Both the position numbers and the translations under genes were made by a program. Positions 43,853 through 52,756 of a DNA stretch of 64,000 nt are shown here, in pieces. Every line of letters begins with the position of its first letter. Position 1 is the first letter of the stretch. This stretch comes from Robiginitalea marina. GTDB lineage: Bacteria; Bacteroidota; Bacteroidia; Flavobacteriales; Flavobacteriaceae. The DNA lies in contig NZ_JAMXIB010000005.1 of assembly GCF_024006985.1 (NCBI RefSeq), positions 1 through 64,000 of the forward strand, given 5' to 3'. A model generated the notes under the pieces. It searched no databases. It was not told the DNA's origin and saw only the letters and a program-made list of their open reading frames with translations.

Positions 43853-44863
43853 TCAACCTGCCGGGAGGGGGTAGGCGTCCAGGAGCCGCTTTCGGACCTT
43901 ATCCTTAACTTCATCAGGCGCAAAGGCATGGGCAATGGCCTCGAGGTTGCACTTTCTGAAGTGCCCTAAATCCCACCCGAAGGCCTGTTCCAGGAGCCCG
44001 TATTCCCGGGTCAGATCCGTGTCGGAAATAGTCCTGGTATCGGTATTGATGCTCATGGAAATCCCGTTTTGGTAGAGGTAGTCGGCCGGGTGTTTGGCTA
44101 GGGTATCAAAGACGTTTACCTGAATATTGCTGGTGGGGCAAACCTCCAGGTGGAGGTTGTGATCGCGAATATAGTGCAGCAGGGCCGGGTCTTCAATACA
44201 CCGCACCCCATGGCCAATGCGCCGGGGGCGGAAATGGCGGATGGTTTCCCACATGCTTTCGGCTCCCTTTGCCTCCCCTGCGTGGGCGGTACAGGGGATG
44301 CCGACCTTATGGGCATAGGCAAAGGCAGCCTTGTGGGCATCGATTGGGAAGCCCGCTTCATCCGCAGCAATATCGAACCCTGCCACCAGGGTATCGCGGA
44401 ACCTTTCGCACAGGCCGATGGTTTCAAGGCTCTGTGGTTCGTCGAAATGCCGGAGCGTGCATAGGATAAGGCGCGCCTCGATGCCAGAGGTGCGGATTCC
44501 TTCCCCGGTGGCGTCCATAACGGCCTGCACCACTTCGGCCGGTGTTAGGCCGCGGGCCGTATGCAGCAGGGGGGCAAAGCGTATCTCGGCGTAGATGACC
44601 CGGTCCCTTTCCAATTGTTCAAACAGATCGAGGGTAACAAGGCGCAAATGTTCCGGGGTCTGCATCAGTTCGAATCCCTTTACCGCCCGTGAGATATAAT
44701 CGGCCAGATCGGTGCACTTCGCCGGGGCTATAAAAGACTCCCGGTACGCCTCAAACGTGAGGTCGGGTTGGATACGCCGGGCCACCGAATAACTCAGGGA
44801 GCAATCCAGGTGCAGATGGAGTTCGACTTTGGGCAGGGCATTCAGGTCCATTAGAGTCGTCAT
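43853..44863 (-). CDS. add: Adenosine deaminase
   Basis: A 336-residue zinc enzyme of the adenosine/AMP deaminase family. VELHLHLDCSLS gives the HxH metal ligands. TAHAGEAKG holds the metal His and catalytic Glu, RRIGHGVRC the His in the active site, and SINTDTRTIS the metal Asp. The last motif reads NTDT where many have NTDD, close to the NTDxRTVS form of the Gram-positive type. It converts adenosine or deoxyadenosine to inosine. The NupC nucleoside importer gene is just upstream (39 bp), which fits nucleoside salvage. Confidence 0.9.
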   Translation of the reverse strand: MTTLMDLNALPKVELHLHLDCSLSYSVARRIQPDLTFEAYRESFIAPAKCTDLADYISRAVKGFELMQTPEHLRLVTLDLFEQLERDRVIYAEIRFAPLLHTARGLTPAEVVQAVMDATGEGIRTSGIEARLILCTLRHFDEPQSLETIGLCERFRDTLVAGFDIAADEAGFPIDAHKAAFAYAHKVGIPCTAHAGEAKGAESMWETIRHFRPRRIGHGVRCIEDPALLHYIRDHNLHLEVCPTSNIQVNVFDTLAKHPADYLYQNGISMSINTDTRTISDTDLTREYGLLEQAFGWDLGHFRKCNLEAIAHAFAPDEVKDKVRKRLLDAYPLPAG

Positions 44864-44902
44864 TTGAGCGGGTTCGCATTTGGAGCCCGGATGGCCCGCG
44901 GG

Positions 44903-46363
44903 CTACCCCAGGATCATCCCGGCGATGGTGGCTGAAAGCAGGGAGGCCAGGGTACCGCCCAGCACAGCCCTCAGCCCGAACTCGGAAAGGGTTTTCCGCT
45001 GGCCCGGGGCCAGGGAACCAATCCCCCCGATCTGGATGCCGATGGAGGCGAAATTGGCAAACCCGCACAGCATATACGTTGCCATAATTACCGATTTCTG
45101 GTAACCCAGCCGGGTAGCGCTCGCAGCGTCCTTCAGTTCGGCCAGTTGGATGTAGCCGACGAATTCGCTCGCTGCCAGTTTGATCCCCAGTAGCTGCCCC
45201 ATCATCATAATGTCGCTGCCCTCCACCCCGATGAGCCACATCAGCGGGGCAAAAAGTGCGCCCAGGAGGGCTTCCAGGGAAAGGGTTTCATATACGGTAT
45301 TCCCGGCAATCCAGGAGTTGAGGGTCGTCAGGTCCCCCAGCCAGCCCAAAATCCCATTCACCATGGCGATAAAAGCCACGAAGACCAGGAGCATGGCCCC
45401 CACGTTTACCGCCAGTTTCAGGCCTTCCGTGGTGCCATTGGCGATGGCGTCGAGCAGGTTGCTGCCAATTTTTTCCCCTGAGATCCGGATTTCCCGGTCC
45501 ACGGCTTCCGTTTGGGGATAGAGCATTTTGGAAATCACGATGGCCCCGGGGGCGGCCATCACCGAGGCCGCAATCAGGTGGCGGGCAAATTCGACCCGTA
45601 ACTGGGGGTCGCTGCCCCCCAGGAAGCCGATGTAGGCTGCCAAAACCCCCCCTGCCACCGTGGCCATGCCCCCGATCATGACCAGGAGGATCTCCGACCG
45701 GTTCATTTTTTCCAGGTAGGCCTTGATCAGCAGCGGGGCCTCGGTTTGACCCAGGAAAATGTTCCCGGCAACGCTCAGGCTTTCCGGGCCGGAGATGCCG
45801 AGGCTTCGGGTGAGCAGCCAGGCCAGCCCTTTGACGATCTTCTGGATGATGCCCAGGTAATACAGCACGGAGGTCAGGGCCGAGAAAAAAATAATGGTAG
45901 GCAAAATCTGGAAGGCGAAAACGTAGCCGATGTTGGTGTTTTCAAGGTCCATGAGGTTTCCGAAAAGGAAGGTGCTCCCGGCTATGGTGAATTCCAGGAT
46001 GCTGTTGAAGAACCCCCCCAGGACATTAAAGAACCATTGCACGGCGGGGACTTTGAGTACCCCGATGGCCAGCAGGAGCTGGAGGCCAAGGCCAATGCCC
46101 ACGGTTTTCCACTTGATTTGCCTCCTGCGGGCGCTGAAGGCAAAGGCGACCAGCAAAAGGACTGCAAGCCCGAGCGCCCCACGGGCCAGGGAATCGAGGG
46201 TAAACCCCTCGTTCGGGATCAGGTGGCTGGCGATCTGGTCGGCAGCCGGGTCAGAGGCCATGGAGGCTGGGTGTGACGCCTGACCCATGGCGGTTTCCGG
46301 ATGGAGGAAGGCCCCCATCAGGCACAGGGCCCACATCAGCGCCTTTACCCGCGGATTTTTCAA
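44903..46363 (-). CDS. nupC: NupC-type Na+/nucleoside cotransporter
   Basis: A 486-residue inner-membrane symporter of the concentrative nucleoside transporter family. The core shows QTEAPLLIKAYLEKM (the EAP substrate motif), VLAAYIGFLG and the Na+-site regions, plus a C-terminal gate with MGQLLGIKLAASEFVGYIQL. The N-terminus looks like a signal peptide (MKNPRVKALMWALCLMGAF) if translation starts at the TTG at 46363, right after the DUF151 stop. An ATG at 46336 is the alternative; the ATG at 46462 lies inside DUF151 and is unlikely. It sits between DUF151 and add in a likely operon. Confidence 0.9.
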   Translation of the reverse strand: MKNPRVKALMWALCLMGAFLHPETAMGQASHPASMASDPAADQIASHLIPNEGFTLDSLARGALGLAVLLLVAFAFSARRRQIKWKTVGIGLGLQLLLAIGVLKVPAVQWFFNVLGGFFNSILEFTIAGSTFLFGNLMDLENTNIGYVFAFQILPTIIFFSALTSVLYYLGIIQKIVKGLAWLLTRSLGISGPESLSVAGNIFLGQTEAPLLIKAYLEKMNRSEILLVMIGGMATVAGGVLAAYIGFLGGSDPQLRVEFARHLIAASVMAAPGAIVISKMLYPQTEAVDREIRISGEKIGSNLLDAIANGTTEGLKLAVNVGAMLLVFVAFIAMVNGILGWLGDLTTLNSWIAGNTVYETLSLEALLGALFAPLMWLIGVEGSDIMMMGQLLGIKLAASEFVGYIQLAELKDAASATRLGYQKSVIMATYMLCGFANFASIGIQIGGIGSLAPGQRKTLSEFGLRAVLGGTLASLLSATIAGMILG

Positions 46364-46364
46364 T

Positions 46365-46994
46365 TCAGCTTTTTCGTTTGGAAATTTCGTCCCTGATTTT
46401 GGCAGCCTTTTCGTAGTCCTCGCTGGTGACCGCTTTTTCCAGTTCCTTGTGCAGCTCTTCAAGGGTCATCTCCCTGTAGGGGGCAGCCCCCCCGGGGTCC
46501 AGTTCCACAGCTTCTCCTTCCTGCAAAATTTCGTCCACCATAATGCTGTCATCCCCTTCCTCCTTATCCTTGTCCTTGGAGAATTTCAGGAAGATACCCG
46601 CTTTGTCCAGGATGGCCTTGTAGGTGAATATGGGCGCATCGAAGCGCAGGGCCAGGGCGATGGCATCGCTGGTTCGGGCGTCGATGATCTCCTCGATCTT
46701 GTCGCGTTCACAGATGATGCTGGAATAGAATACCCCGTCAACGAGTTTATGGATGATCACCTGTTTGATGACAATATCGAACCGGTCCGCAAAATTCTTG
46801 AAAAGGTCATGGGTAAGCGGGCGGGGCGGTTTGATCTCCTTTTCCAGGGCGATGGCAATGGACTGGGCTTCAAAAGCCCCGATAACGATCGGGAGTTTTC
46901 GCTCCCCGTCCACTTCATTCAAAATCAGCGCATACGCCCCGTTCTGGGTCTGACTATAGGAAATCCCTTTAATTTTTAACCTGACAAGGCTCAT
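46365..46994 (-). CDS. Bifunctional nuclease family protein (DUF151) with UVR motif
   Basis: A 209-residue protein. Residues about 1-135 are the DUF151 bifunctional nuclease domain (LPIVIGAFEAQSIAIALE; SDAIALALRFDAPIFTYKAIL). The last 40 residues form a UvrB/UvrC-type UVR motif (LHKELEKAVTSEDYEKAAKIRDEI), which usually mediates protein contact. Biochemical reports call relatives DNase and RNase; the cellular role is unclear. It opens the nupC-add-thyA stretch and abuts nupC. Confidence 0.9.
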   Translation of the reverse strand: MSLVRLKIKGISYSQTQNGAYALILNEVDGERKLPIVIGAFEAQSIAIALEKEIKPPRPLTHDLFKNFADRFDIVIKQVIIHKLVDGVFYSSIICERDKIEEIIDARTSDAIALALRFDAPIFTYKAILDKAGIFLKFSKDKDKEEGDDSIMVDEILQEGEAVELDPGGAAPYREMTLEELHKELEKAVTSEDYEKAAKIRDEISKRKS

Positions 46995-47080
46995 AGGAAG
47001 GTATAAAGCATGGAAGGGCTGTTAAACAACAGGGATGTCCGGTCATTTAACAGCCCCTTAAAGGGACAAATTAACAAAAA

Positions 47081-48049
47081 TTAGCCGTTTTGAGCCTTAA
47101 ATTCCTTTAATTTTTCGATCAACTCAGGCACTACCTGGAAGGCATCGCCCACCACCCCGTAGTCGGCCGCCTTGAAGAAGGGGGCTTCCGGGTCGGTATT
47201 GATCACCACCTTGGTCTTGGAGGCATTTACGCCTGCCAGGTGCTGGATGGCCCCTGAGATCCCAATGGCGATATAGAGGTTGCTCGCCACGGGTTTTCCG
47301 GTTTGCCCGACGTGTTCGCTATGCGGCCGCCACCCCAGGTCCGATACGGGTTTGGAGCAGGCGGTGGCTGCCCCGAGCACCCCGGCAAGCTCTTCGATCA
47401 TGCCCCAGTTTTCGGGTCCCTTCAGGCCCCGGCCACCGGAAACGACGATCTCTGCATCGGCGATGGTCACCTTGTCGGATGCCTTGTCCACCGAAACGGG
47501 CTTTACCCCGAAGTCGGCATCGGCCAGGGCGGGAGCGAAGGCTTCAGCAGCAGCATTTACAGGGTTTTCCACTACCCCGAAGGCATTGTTGGAGACCCCG
47601 ATAATGGATACATCCCCCAGGAGTTCGGTGTAGGCAAAGGCCTTGTTGCTGAAGGCAGTGCGCCGGACCACCAGGGATTCCCCGGGTTCCGGGAGGCTGA
47701 CCACGTTGTTGACGTAGCCCGCTTTCAACAGCCCGGCCAGGATGGAAGCGGCGTATTTGGCATCGGTACTGGAACTGGTGACCACGATACGGGCCCCGGC
47801 CTGGGAAACCGCCTGTTTCAGGACAGCAGCGGTAGCCCGGGCATTGAAGGTTTTCAGGCGGTCTTCGCTCACCTGCAAGACCCTGCCAATGCCATAGGCG
47901 CCAAGGGCTTCCGGGTGGTCTGCGTTTATAGCCACCGCCACGGCCTCGACCCCGAGGGAAGCGGCGAGCTGGCTGGCATAACTTGCGACCTCAAAGGCAT
48001 TTTTCCTGAAGGTGCCGTTTTCGGTTTCGGCATAGACGAGTACTGACAT
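47081..48049 (-). CDS. etfA: Electron transfer flavoprotein subunit alpha
   Basis: A 322-residue subunit carrying the FAD. The N-terminal domain (1-185) is followed by the FAD-binding part: VVSGGRGLKGPENWGMIEELA, DLGWRPHSEHVGQTGKPVASNLYIAIGISGAIQHLAG, and KTKVVINTDPEAPFFKAADYGVVGDAFQVVPEL. It takes electrons from acyl-CoA and similar dehydrogenases and passes them to ETF-quinone oxidoreductase. It follows etfB by 21 bp. No dehydrogenase gene is in the window. Confidence 0.96.
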   Translation of the reverse strand: MSVLVYAETENGTFRKNAFEVASYASQLAASLGVEAVAVAINADHPEALGAYGIGRVLQVSEDRLKTFNARATAAVLKQAVSQAGARIVVTSSSTDAKYAASILAGLLKAGYVNNVVSLPEPGESLVVRRTAFSNKAFAYTELLGDVSIIGVSNNAFGVVENPVNAAAEAFAPALADADFGVKPVSVDKASDKVTIADAEIVVSGGRGLKGPENWGMIEELAGVLGAATACSKPVSDLGWRPHSEHVGQTGKPVASNLYIAIGISGAIQHLAGVNASKTKVVINTDPEAPFFKAADYGVVGDAFQVVPELIEKLKEFKAQNG

Positions 48050-48070
48050 TTTCTGATTTTTAAGCGTTTA

Positions 48071-48817
48071 TTAAATCACCTTGGCTTCTTTGTGGAGCAA
48101 CTCGATCAATTCGTCGAGGTTATCGGCATCTACCAGTTTTACAGGCCCCCTCGGGGCGGGTTTTTCGAAGCGGAGATCCCTGGAACCATGGGCGGCATCC
48201 AGGGCGGGGACCACCGTAAGCTTCTTTTGGCGCGCCATCATGATCCCCCGCATGTTTGGGATCCGCAGGTCGCTTTCTTCCACCAGGCCTTTCTGCCCGC
48301 CGATGATCAGGGGCAGACGGGTCTCCAGGGTTTCCCTGCCGCCGTCGATTTCCCTTATGGCGGTAGCTTTGTCGCCATCCACCTCCAGGGAGATGCAGGT
48401 ATTGACGAAGTTCATCTCCAGCATGGCCGCCATCATCCCGGGGACCATCCCCCCGTTATAGTCGATGGACTCCCTTCCGGCAATGACCAGGTCATAGCCC
48501 CCGTTTTTCACCACCTCGGCCAGTTGCCGGGCCACGAAGAGCCCGTCGGTCGGTTCCGCATCGATGCGGATGCCCTCGTCGGCACCAATGGCCAGGGCTT
48601 TCCTCAGGGTGGGTTCCACAGCGGGGCCCCCAACGGTGGCCACATGTACCAGGGCCCCCTGCTTTTCTTTCATCCACATGGCGCGGGTAAGGCCGAACTC
48701 GTCGTTCGGGTTGATGACGTATTGTACCCCTGTGGTATCGAAGGCCGTCTGGTCGGCGGTAAAATTGATTTTGGAAGTGGTATCGGGCACATTGCTGATA
48801 CAAACCAGGATCTTCAT
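48071..48817 (-). CDS. etfB: Electron transfer flavoprotein subunit beta
   Basis: A 248-residue subunit binding AMP. It starts MKILVCISNVPDTTSKINF, with NPNDEFGLTRAMWMKE, then LVIAGRESIDYNGGMVPGMMAAML (nucleotide loop) and LPLIIGGQKGLVEESDLRIPNMRGIMMARQKKL. The latter includes the recognition loop used to dock partner dehydrogenases. First gene of the etfBA operon. A 12-bp palindrome (48880-48891) lies 63 bp upstream of the ATG. Confidence 0.96.
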   Translation of the reverse strand: MKILVCISNVPDTTSKINFTADQTAFDTTGVQYVINPNDEFGLTRAMWMKEKQGALVHVATVGGPAVEPTLRKALAIGADEGIRIDAEPTDGLFVARQLAEVVKNGGYDLVIAGRESIDYNGGMVPGMMAAMLEMNFVNTCISLEVDGDKATAIREIDGGRETLETRLPLIIGGQKGLVEESDLRIPNMRGIMMARQKKLTVVPALDAAHGSRDLRFEKPAPRGPVKLVDADNLDELIELLHKEAKVI

Positions 48818-48879
48818 AGAAGCGAGCGATTTTGCGTTTTTTACTGGGGACTAAGATAGCTATTTTATTTCTAAATTAC

Positions 48880-48891
48880 TATGCATGCATA
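48880..48891. promoter_or_regulatory. Palindrome TATGCATGCATA upstream of etfB
   Basis: A perfect 12-bp palindrome in an AT-rich setting between the divergent etfB and pdhB starts. It lies where an operator for etfBA could be, but no regulator gene is in the window. Confidence 0.4.
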
Positions 48892-48946
48892 ATAAAATTT
48901 ACGGATTTTTTGGGTACGGGTCCCCCTGATTTGCGACGGATTTTTC

Positions 48947-48954
48947 TATTTTTG
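48947..48954 (+). promoter_or_regulatory. -7 promoter box (TATTTTTG) of pdhB
   Basis: TAnnTTTG match 46 bp before the ATG at 49000. Confidence 0.45.
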
Positions 48955-48999
48955 TGGGCATTTTAACCCCAAGCGCCCTGCGCGCCAGAACTTGAGCCT

Positions 49000-49977
49000 A
49001 TGAGGACCATACAATTCAGAGAAGCCATTGCAGAAGCCATGTCCGAAGAGATGCGGCGCGATGAATCCATCTACCTGATGGGGGAAGAAGTGGCCGAATA
49101 TAACGGGGCCTACAAGGCTTCAAAGGGAATGCTCGATGAATTTGGCCCAAGGCGGGTGGTGGATACCCCCATTTCCGAGCTTGGTTTTGCCGGGGTGGGC
49201 GTGGGTTCCGCCATGAACGGAAACCGGCCCATCATAGAATTTATGACCTTTAATTTTTCCCTGGTGGGCATTGACCAGATCATCAACAACGCGGCCAAGA
49301 TGCGGCAGATGTCGGGCGGGCAGTTCAATATCCCCATCGTCTTCCGGGGACCTACCGCTTCAGCCGGACAGTTGGCTGCTACCCACTCCCAGGCCTTTGA
49401 AAGCTGGTTTGCGAATTGCCCGGGCCTTAAAGTCGTGGTGCCTTCCAACCCCTACGATGCCAAGGGCCTCCTGAAATCTTCCATCCGCGATGACGACCCC
49501 GTCATCTTTATGGAATCTGAACAGATGTATGGCGACAAGGGCGAGGTACCCGAAGGGGAATACACCATCCCCCTGGGCGTTGCTGATATTAAACGGGAAG
49601 GCACCGACGTCACCATCGTTTCCTTTGGGAAAATCATCAAAGAGGCCTATGCAGCCGCCGATACCCTTGCAGAAGAAGGGATATCCTGTGAAATCATCGA
49701 CCTGCGCACGGTGCGGCCAATGGACCAGGAAACCATCCTGGCCTCGGTTCGCAAGACCAACCGCCTGGTGGTCCTAGAAGAGGCCTGGCCCTTTGGGAAT
49801 GTGGCTACCGAGATTACCTACCTGGTGCAGAGCAAGGCCTTTGATTACCTGGATGCCCCCGTCGTCAAATTGAATACCGCCGATACCCCGGCCCCTTTTT
49901 CCCCGGTTTTGCTGGAGGAATGGCTCCCCAACCGGGACGATGTGGTAAAGGCCGTGAAAAAAGTCCTGTATAAATAA
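49000..49977 (+). CDS. pdhB: Pyruvate dehydrogenase E1 component, beta subunit
   Basis: A 325-residue thiamin-diphosphate enzyme subunit. YLMGEEVAEYNGAYKASKGM is the start, and the cofactor-activating Glu lies in it. DTPISELGFAGVGVGSAMNGNRPIIEFM and FRGPTASAGQLAATHSQAFESWF form the alpha-contact and active-site region. The C-terminal domain has EEAWPFGNVATEI. Length and motifs fit PdhB rather than the branched-chain E1 or transketolase. The alpha subunit and E2 genes are not in the window, so the complex is split. Confidence 0.93.
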   Translation: MRTIQFREAIAEAMSEEMRRDESIYLMGEEVAEYNGAYKASKGMLDEFGPRRVVDTPISELGFAGVGVGSAMNGNRPIIEFMTFNFSLVGIDQIINNAAKMRQMSGGQFNIPIVFRGPTASAGQLAATHSQAFESWFANCPGLKVVVPSNPYDAKGLLKSSIRDDDPVIFMESEQMYGDKGEVPEGEYTIPLGVADIKREGTDVTIVSFGKIIKEAYAAADTLAEEGISCEIIDLRTVRPMDQETILASVRKTNRLVVLEEAWPFGNVATEITYLVQSKAFDYLDAPVVKLNTADTPAPFSPVLLEEWLPNRDDVVKAVKKVLYK

Positions 49978-50132
49978 AACGGAAAAGTTGTAATACGGCC
50001 CCGTTTTTGACGACTTATCCGGGAAGACCCAACAGGCACAACCTATTCGACCCTATTTTTACCACGCCTTTTTCTGAGGATGTATACGGCCTGCCCCCCG
50101 GGAGGGAGTCAGGCCCCGGCAACACCTTATTC

Positions 50133-52625
50133 ATGAAGAGACTCCTGGCCGTTCTGGTTTTCTGTTGGGCATCGCTGGCCATGGCGCAAACCAAGGTGGG
50201 CGGGATGGTCCTGGACCCGGAAGGGGACCCGGTCGCTTTTGCCAATGTGCTCTTCAAGAACTCCGGCGAGGGGACCATCACCAACGATGACGGGCGATTT
50301 TACCTGGAATCTGAGGCGCGGTATGATACCCTGGTGGTGTCTTTTGTGGGGTATGCCCGGCGGGAAATCGTTTTGCCCGGGAGGGTAAACCTCGGCATGG
50401 AGATCGTACTGGAGGAAGGGGAGCAGCTCGACGAGGTGATCGTCTACTCGGGGAAGCAATCCAAAAAGGACAACCCGGCCATCGAGATCCTCCGGAAGAT
50501 CTGGGCAAAAAAGCGGCAGAATGGCCTGCGCCTGTTCCGGCAGTACCAGTATGACGAGTACGAAAAGATCCAGTTCGACCTGAATACCATCGACAGCGCC
50601 CTGATGGCCAGCCGGGTCTTCCGGGGGATGGAGTTTATCTTCGAAGACCTCGACACCTCCCGGATCACGGGGAAGACGTACCTCCCCGTCTTTATCAATG
50701 AAAAATTCAGCCGGGTATACGGCGACAATGCCCTTGGCCAGGAAAAACGCGACGTTCTGGGGAACAAAAACTCCGGCTTCAGCAACAACCAGGCCATCAT
50801 CGCTTTTGTCCAGGACCTTTATGCCCCCTACGATATCTATGACAACTACCTGAAATTCTTCGATAAAAGCTTTACCAGCCCCCTCTCGCGAACGGGGATC
50901 GATACCTACAATTACGTCCTGGCCGACAGCGCCTTTATCGAAAACAAATGGTGCTACAACATCATCTATTACCCCAGGCGGAAGAACGAGCTGACCTTTA
51001 AGGGCGATTTCTGGGTGAACGATACCACGTTCGCCATCAAGAAGATCAACCTGCAGGTGACCCGCAGCGCCAATATCAATTGGGTGAAGGAAATCTATAT
51101 CGAACAGGAATTCGAGGTGCTTTCCGATTCGGTATTCCTGCTCCGGCGCGATTACATGCTTTCGGATTTCGCGCTCAACAAGAAGGAAAAATCAAGGGGG
51201 GTGTACGGCAAGCGGACCACGGTTTACGACAATTACCGGTTTGACGTGCCCAAGCCCGGTAAATTTTACCAGCAGGAACTGAACCCGATTGACCCCCAGG
51301 TGATGCAACGCGACGACGGGTTCTGGGAAACCAACCGGCTGGAGGCCCTGAACCGGCAGGAACAGGGGATATATGCCATGCTGGACACCCTGAAAACAGT
51401 GCCAAGGTTCCAAACCTTTTACTACCTGGCCAGCGTTTTGGGCTCGGGCTATATCGAAATTGACAAATGGGATATAGACCTCGGCGACATCTACAGCGTT
51501 TGGGGGTACAATGAGGCGGAAGGCATCCGCCTCCGGGGCGGGGCCCGGACCTATTTCGGGCAGAACGACCCCTGGCGGCTCGAAGGCTATATGGCTTATG
51601 GCTTCCTCGACAAGAAATTTAAATACGGATTTTCAGGCAAATGGCTCCTGGACCCTGGAAGGCGACTGATCCTCTCCGGGGGGAACCGCCGCGATGTGGA
51701 ACAGCTCGGGCTGAACCTCACGGCCACCACGGATGTCATGGGGCGGAGCATCGCCTCCGGCTCCATCCTCACAGTGGGCAACAACGACCGCCTTACCAAC
51801 ATCAACCTCAGTACCCTCACCCTCGAGATGGAGCCCATGGCGAACTTCAGGATCCGCTTCGGGGGGTCGTACCGTACCCTGAAGTCGGCCCTGCCCGAAG
51901 CCTTCAGCCTCGATTACCTCGATCCGTCAGCGCCCGGGGGCATTTCTTCCCAAATTCGGCAATTTGACCTGATTACCACCCTGATCTACACCCCTGGCAA
52001 GCGGACTATCGGCTATGGGGTCGACCGCCTCGACGTAAACGATAATTACAGCACCCTGTTCCTGAACTATACCCTGGGCCTGCAGGGGTTCCTCGAAAGC
52101 GATTTCGACTACCGCAAGCTGCAATTCTCCTATACCCAGCCCTGGCAGCTGGGGGGTTTCGGCCGGCTGACCACCTCCCTGGAAGCGGGGAAAACCTTCG
52201 GTTCCGTCCCCCTGGCCCTGCTTAACGTCGTGCCGGGCAACCAGACCTTCTTTACCATTTTCAACACCTTCCCCAACCTCGATTTCTACGAATTCGTGAC
52301 CGACACCTACACCTCCCTCCACCTGGAGCATAATTTCAACGGGCGGCTCTTTTCGCGCATCCCCGTGCTGCGCGACCTGAACCTCAGGGAAATCGTCGGC
52401 ATCAGGGGGGTGTGGGGGGAATTGTCCGATGCCAACCGGCTGCTGAGCAGCCCGACCAACATCCCCCTGCTGGCACCCACCGACCAGGTGTACTGGGAGT
52501 ATTCCTTCGGGGTCGGGAACATCTTCAAGATCTTCCGCGTCGATTTCAACTTCCGGGGGAATTACCTCGACAATCCGGACGCCCGTGCCTTCAGTATCAC
52601 CGGGGCCTTCGGCATCCATTTCTAA
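50133..52625 (+). CDS. DUF5686 outer-membrane protein with CarboxypepD-like plug
   Basis: An 830-residue protein. Signal peptide MKRLLAVLVFCWASLAMA, then a CarboxypepD_reg-like beta-sandwich (VGGMVLDPEGDPVAFANVLF ... VVSFVGYARREIVL, about 22-100). The rest is the DUF5686 domain: DNPAIEILRKIWAKKRQNGLRLFRQYQYDEYEKIQFDL, with a C-terminal beta-barrel ending in Phe. The N-terminal module is the same type as in SusC/TonB receptors, but no TonB plug is evident. The function is unknown. The start at 50133 gives the signal peptide; the 42 codons before it look non-coding. Confidence 0.85.
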   Translation: MKRLLAVLVFCWASLAMAQTKVGGMVLDPEGDPVAFANVLFKNSGEGTITNDDGRFYLESEARYDTLVVSFVGYARREIVLPGRVNLGMEIVLEEGEQLDEVIVYSGKQSKKDNPAIEILRKIWAKKRQNGLRLFRQYQYDEYEKIQFDLNTIDSALMASRVFRGMEFIFEDLDTSRITGKTYLPVFINEKFSRVYGDNALGQEKRDVLGNKNSGFSNNQAIIAFVQDLYAPYDIYDNYLKFFDKSFTSPLSRTGIDTYNYVLADSAFIENKWCYNIIYYPRRKNELTFKGDFWVNDTTFAIKKINLQVTRSANINWVKEIYIEQEFEVLSDSVFLLRRDYMLSDFALNKKEKSRGVYGKRTTVYDNYRFDVPKPGKFYQQELNPIDPQVMQRDDGFWETNRLEALNRQEQGIYAMLDTLKTVPRFQTFYYLASVLGSGYIEIDKWDIDLGDIYSVWGYNEAEGIRLRGGARTYFGQNDPWRLEGYMAYGFLDKKFKYGFSGKWLLDPGRRLILSGGNRRDVEQLGLNLTATTDVMGRSIASGSILTVGNNDRLTNINLSTLTLEMEPMANFRIRFGGSYRTLKSALPEAFSLDYLDPSAPGGISSQIRQFDLITTLIYTPGKRTIGYGVDRLDVNDNYSTLFLNYTLGLQGFLESDFDYRKLQFSYTQPWQLGGFGRLTTSLEAGKTFGSVPLALLNVVPGNQTFFTIFNTFPNLDFYEFVTDTYTSLHLEHNFNGRLFSRIPVLRDLNLREIVGIRGVWGELSDANRLLSSPTNIPLLAPTDQVYWEYSFGVGNIFKIFRVDFNFRGNYLDNPDARAFSITGAFGIHF

Positions 52626-52716
52626 GCCCCGGGCGCCGGGGAGACCCTATGGGCCCTGAAGGCCGAGAGCGGACGCAAAGGGGAAAAAAAGTGTTTCATA
52701 TTCCGTAGCCTTTTAC

Positions 52717-52724
52717 TACTTTTG
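52717..52724 (+). promoter_or_regulatory. -7 promoter box (TACTTTTG) of hppA
   Basis: TAnnTTTG match 32 bp before the hppA ATG. Confidence 0.45.
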
Positions 52725-52756
52725 CCCCCGTTTTCAACCACTAAACAAGGGATATA

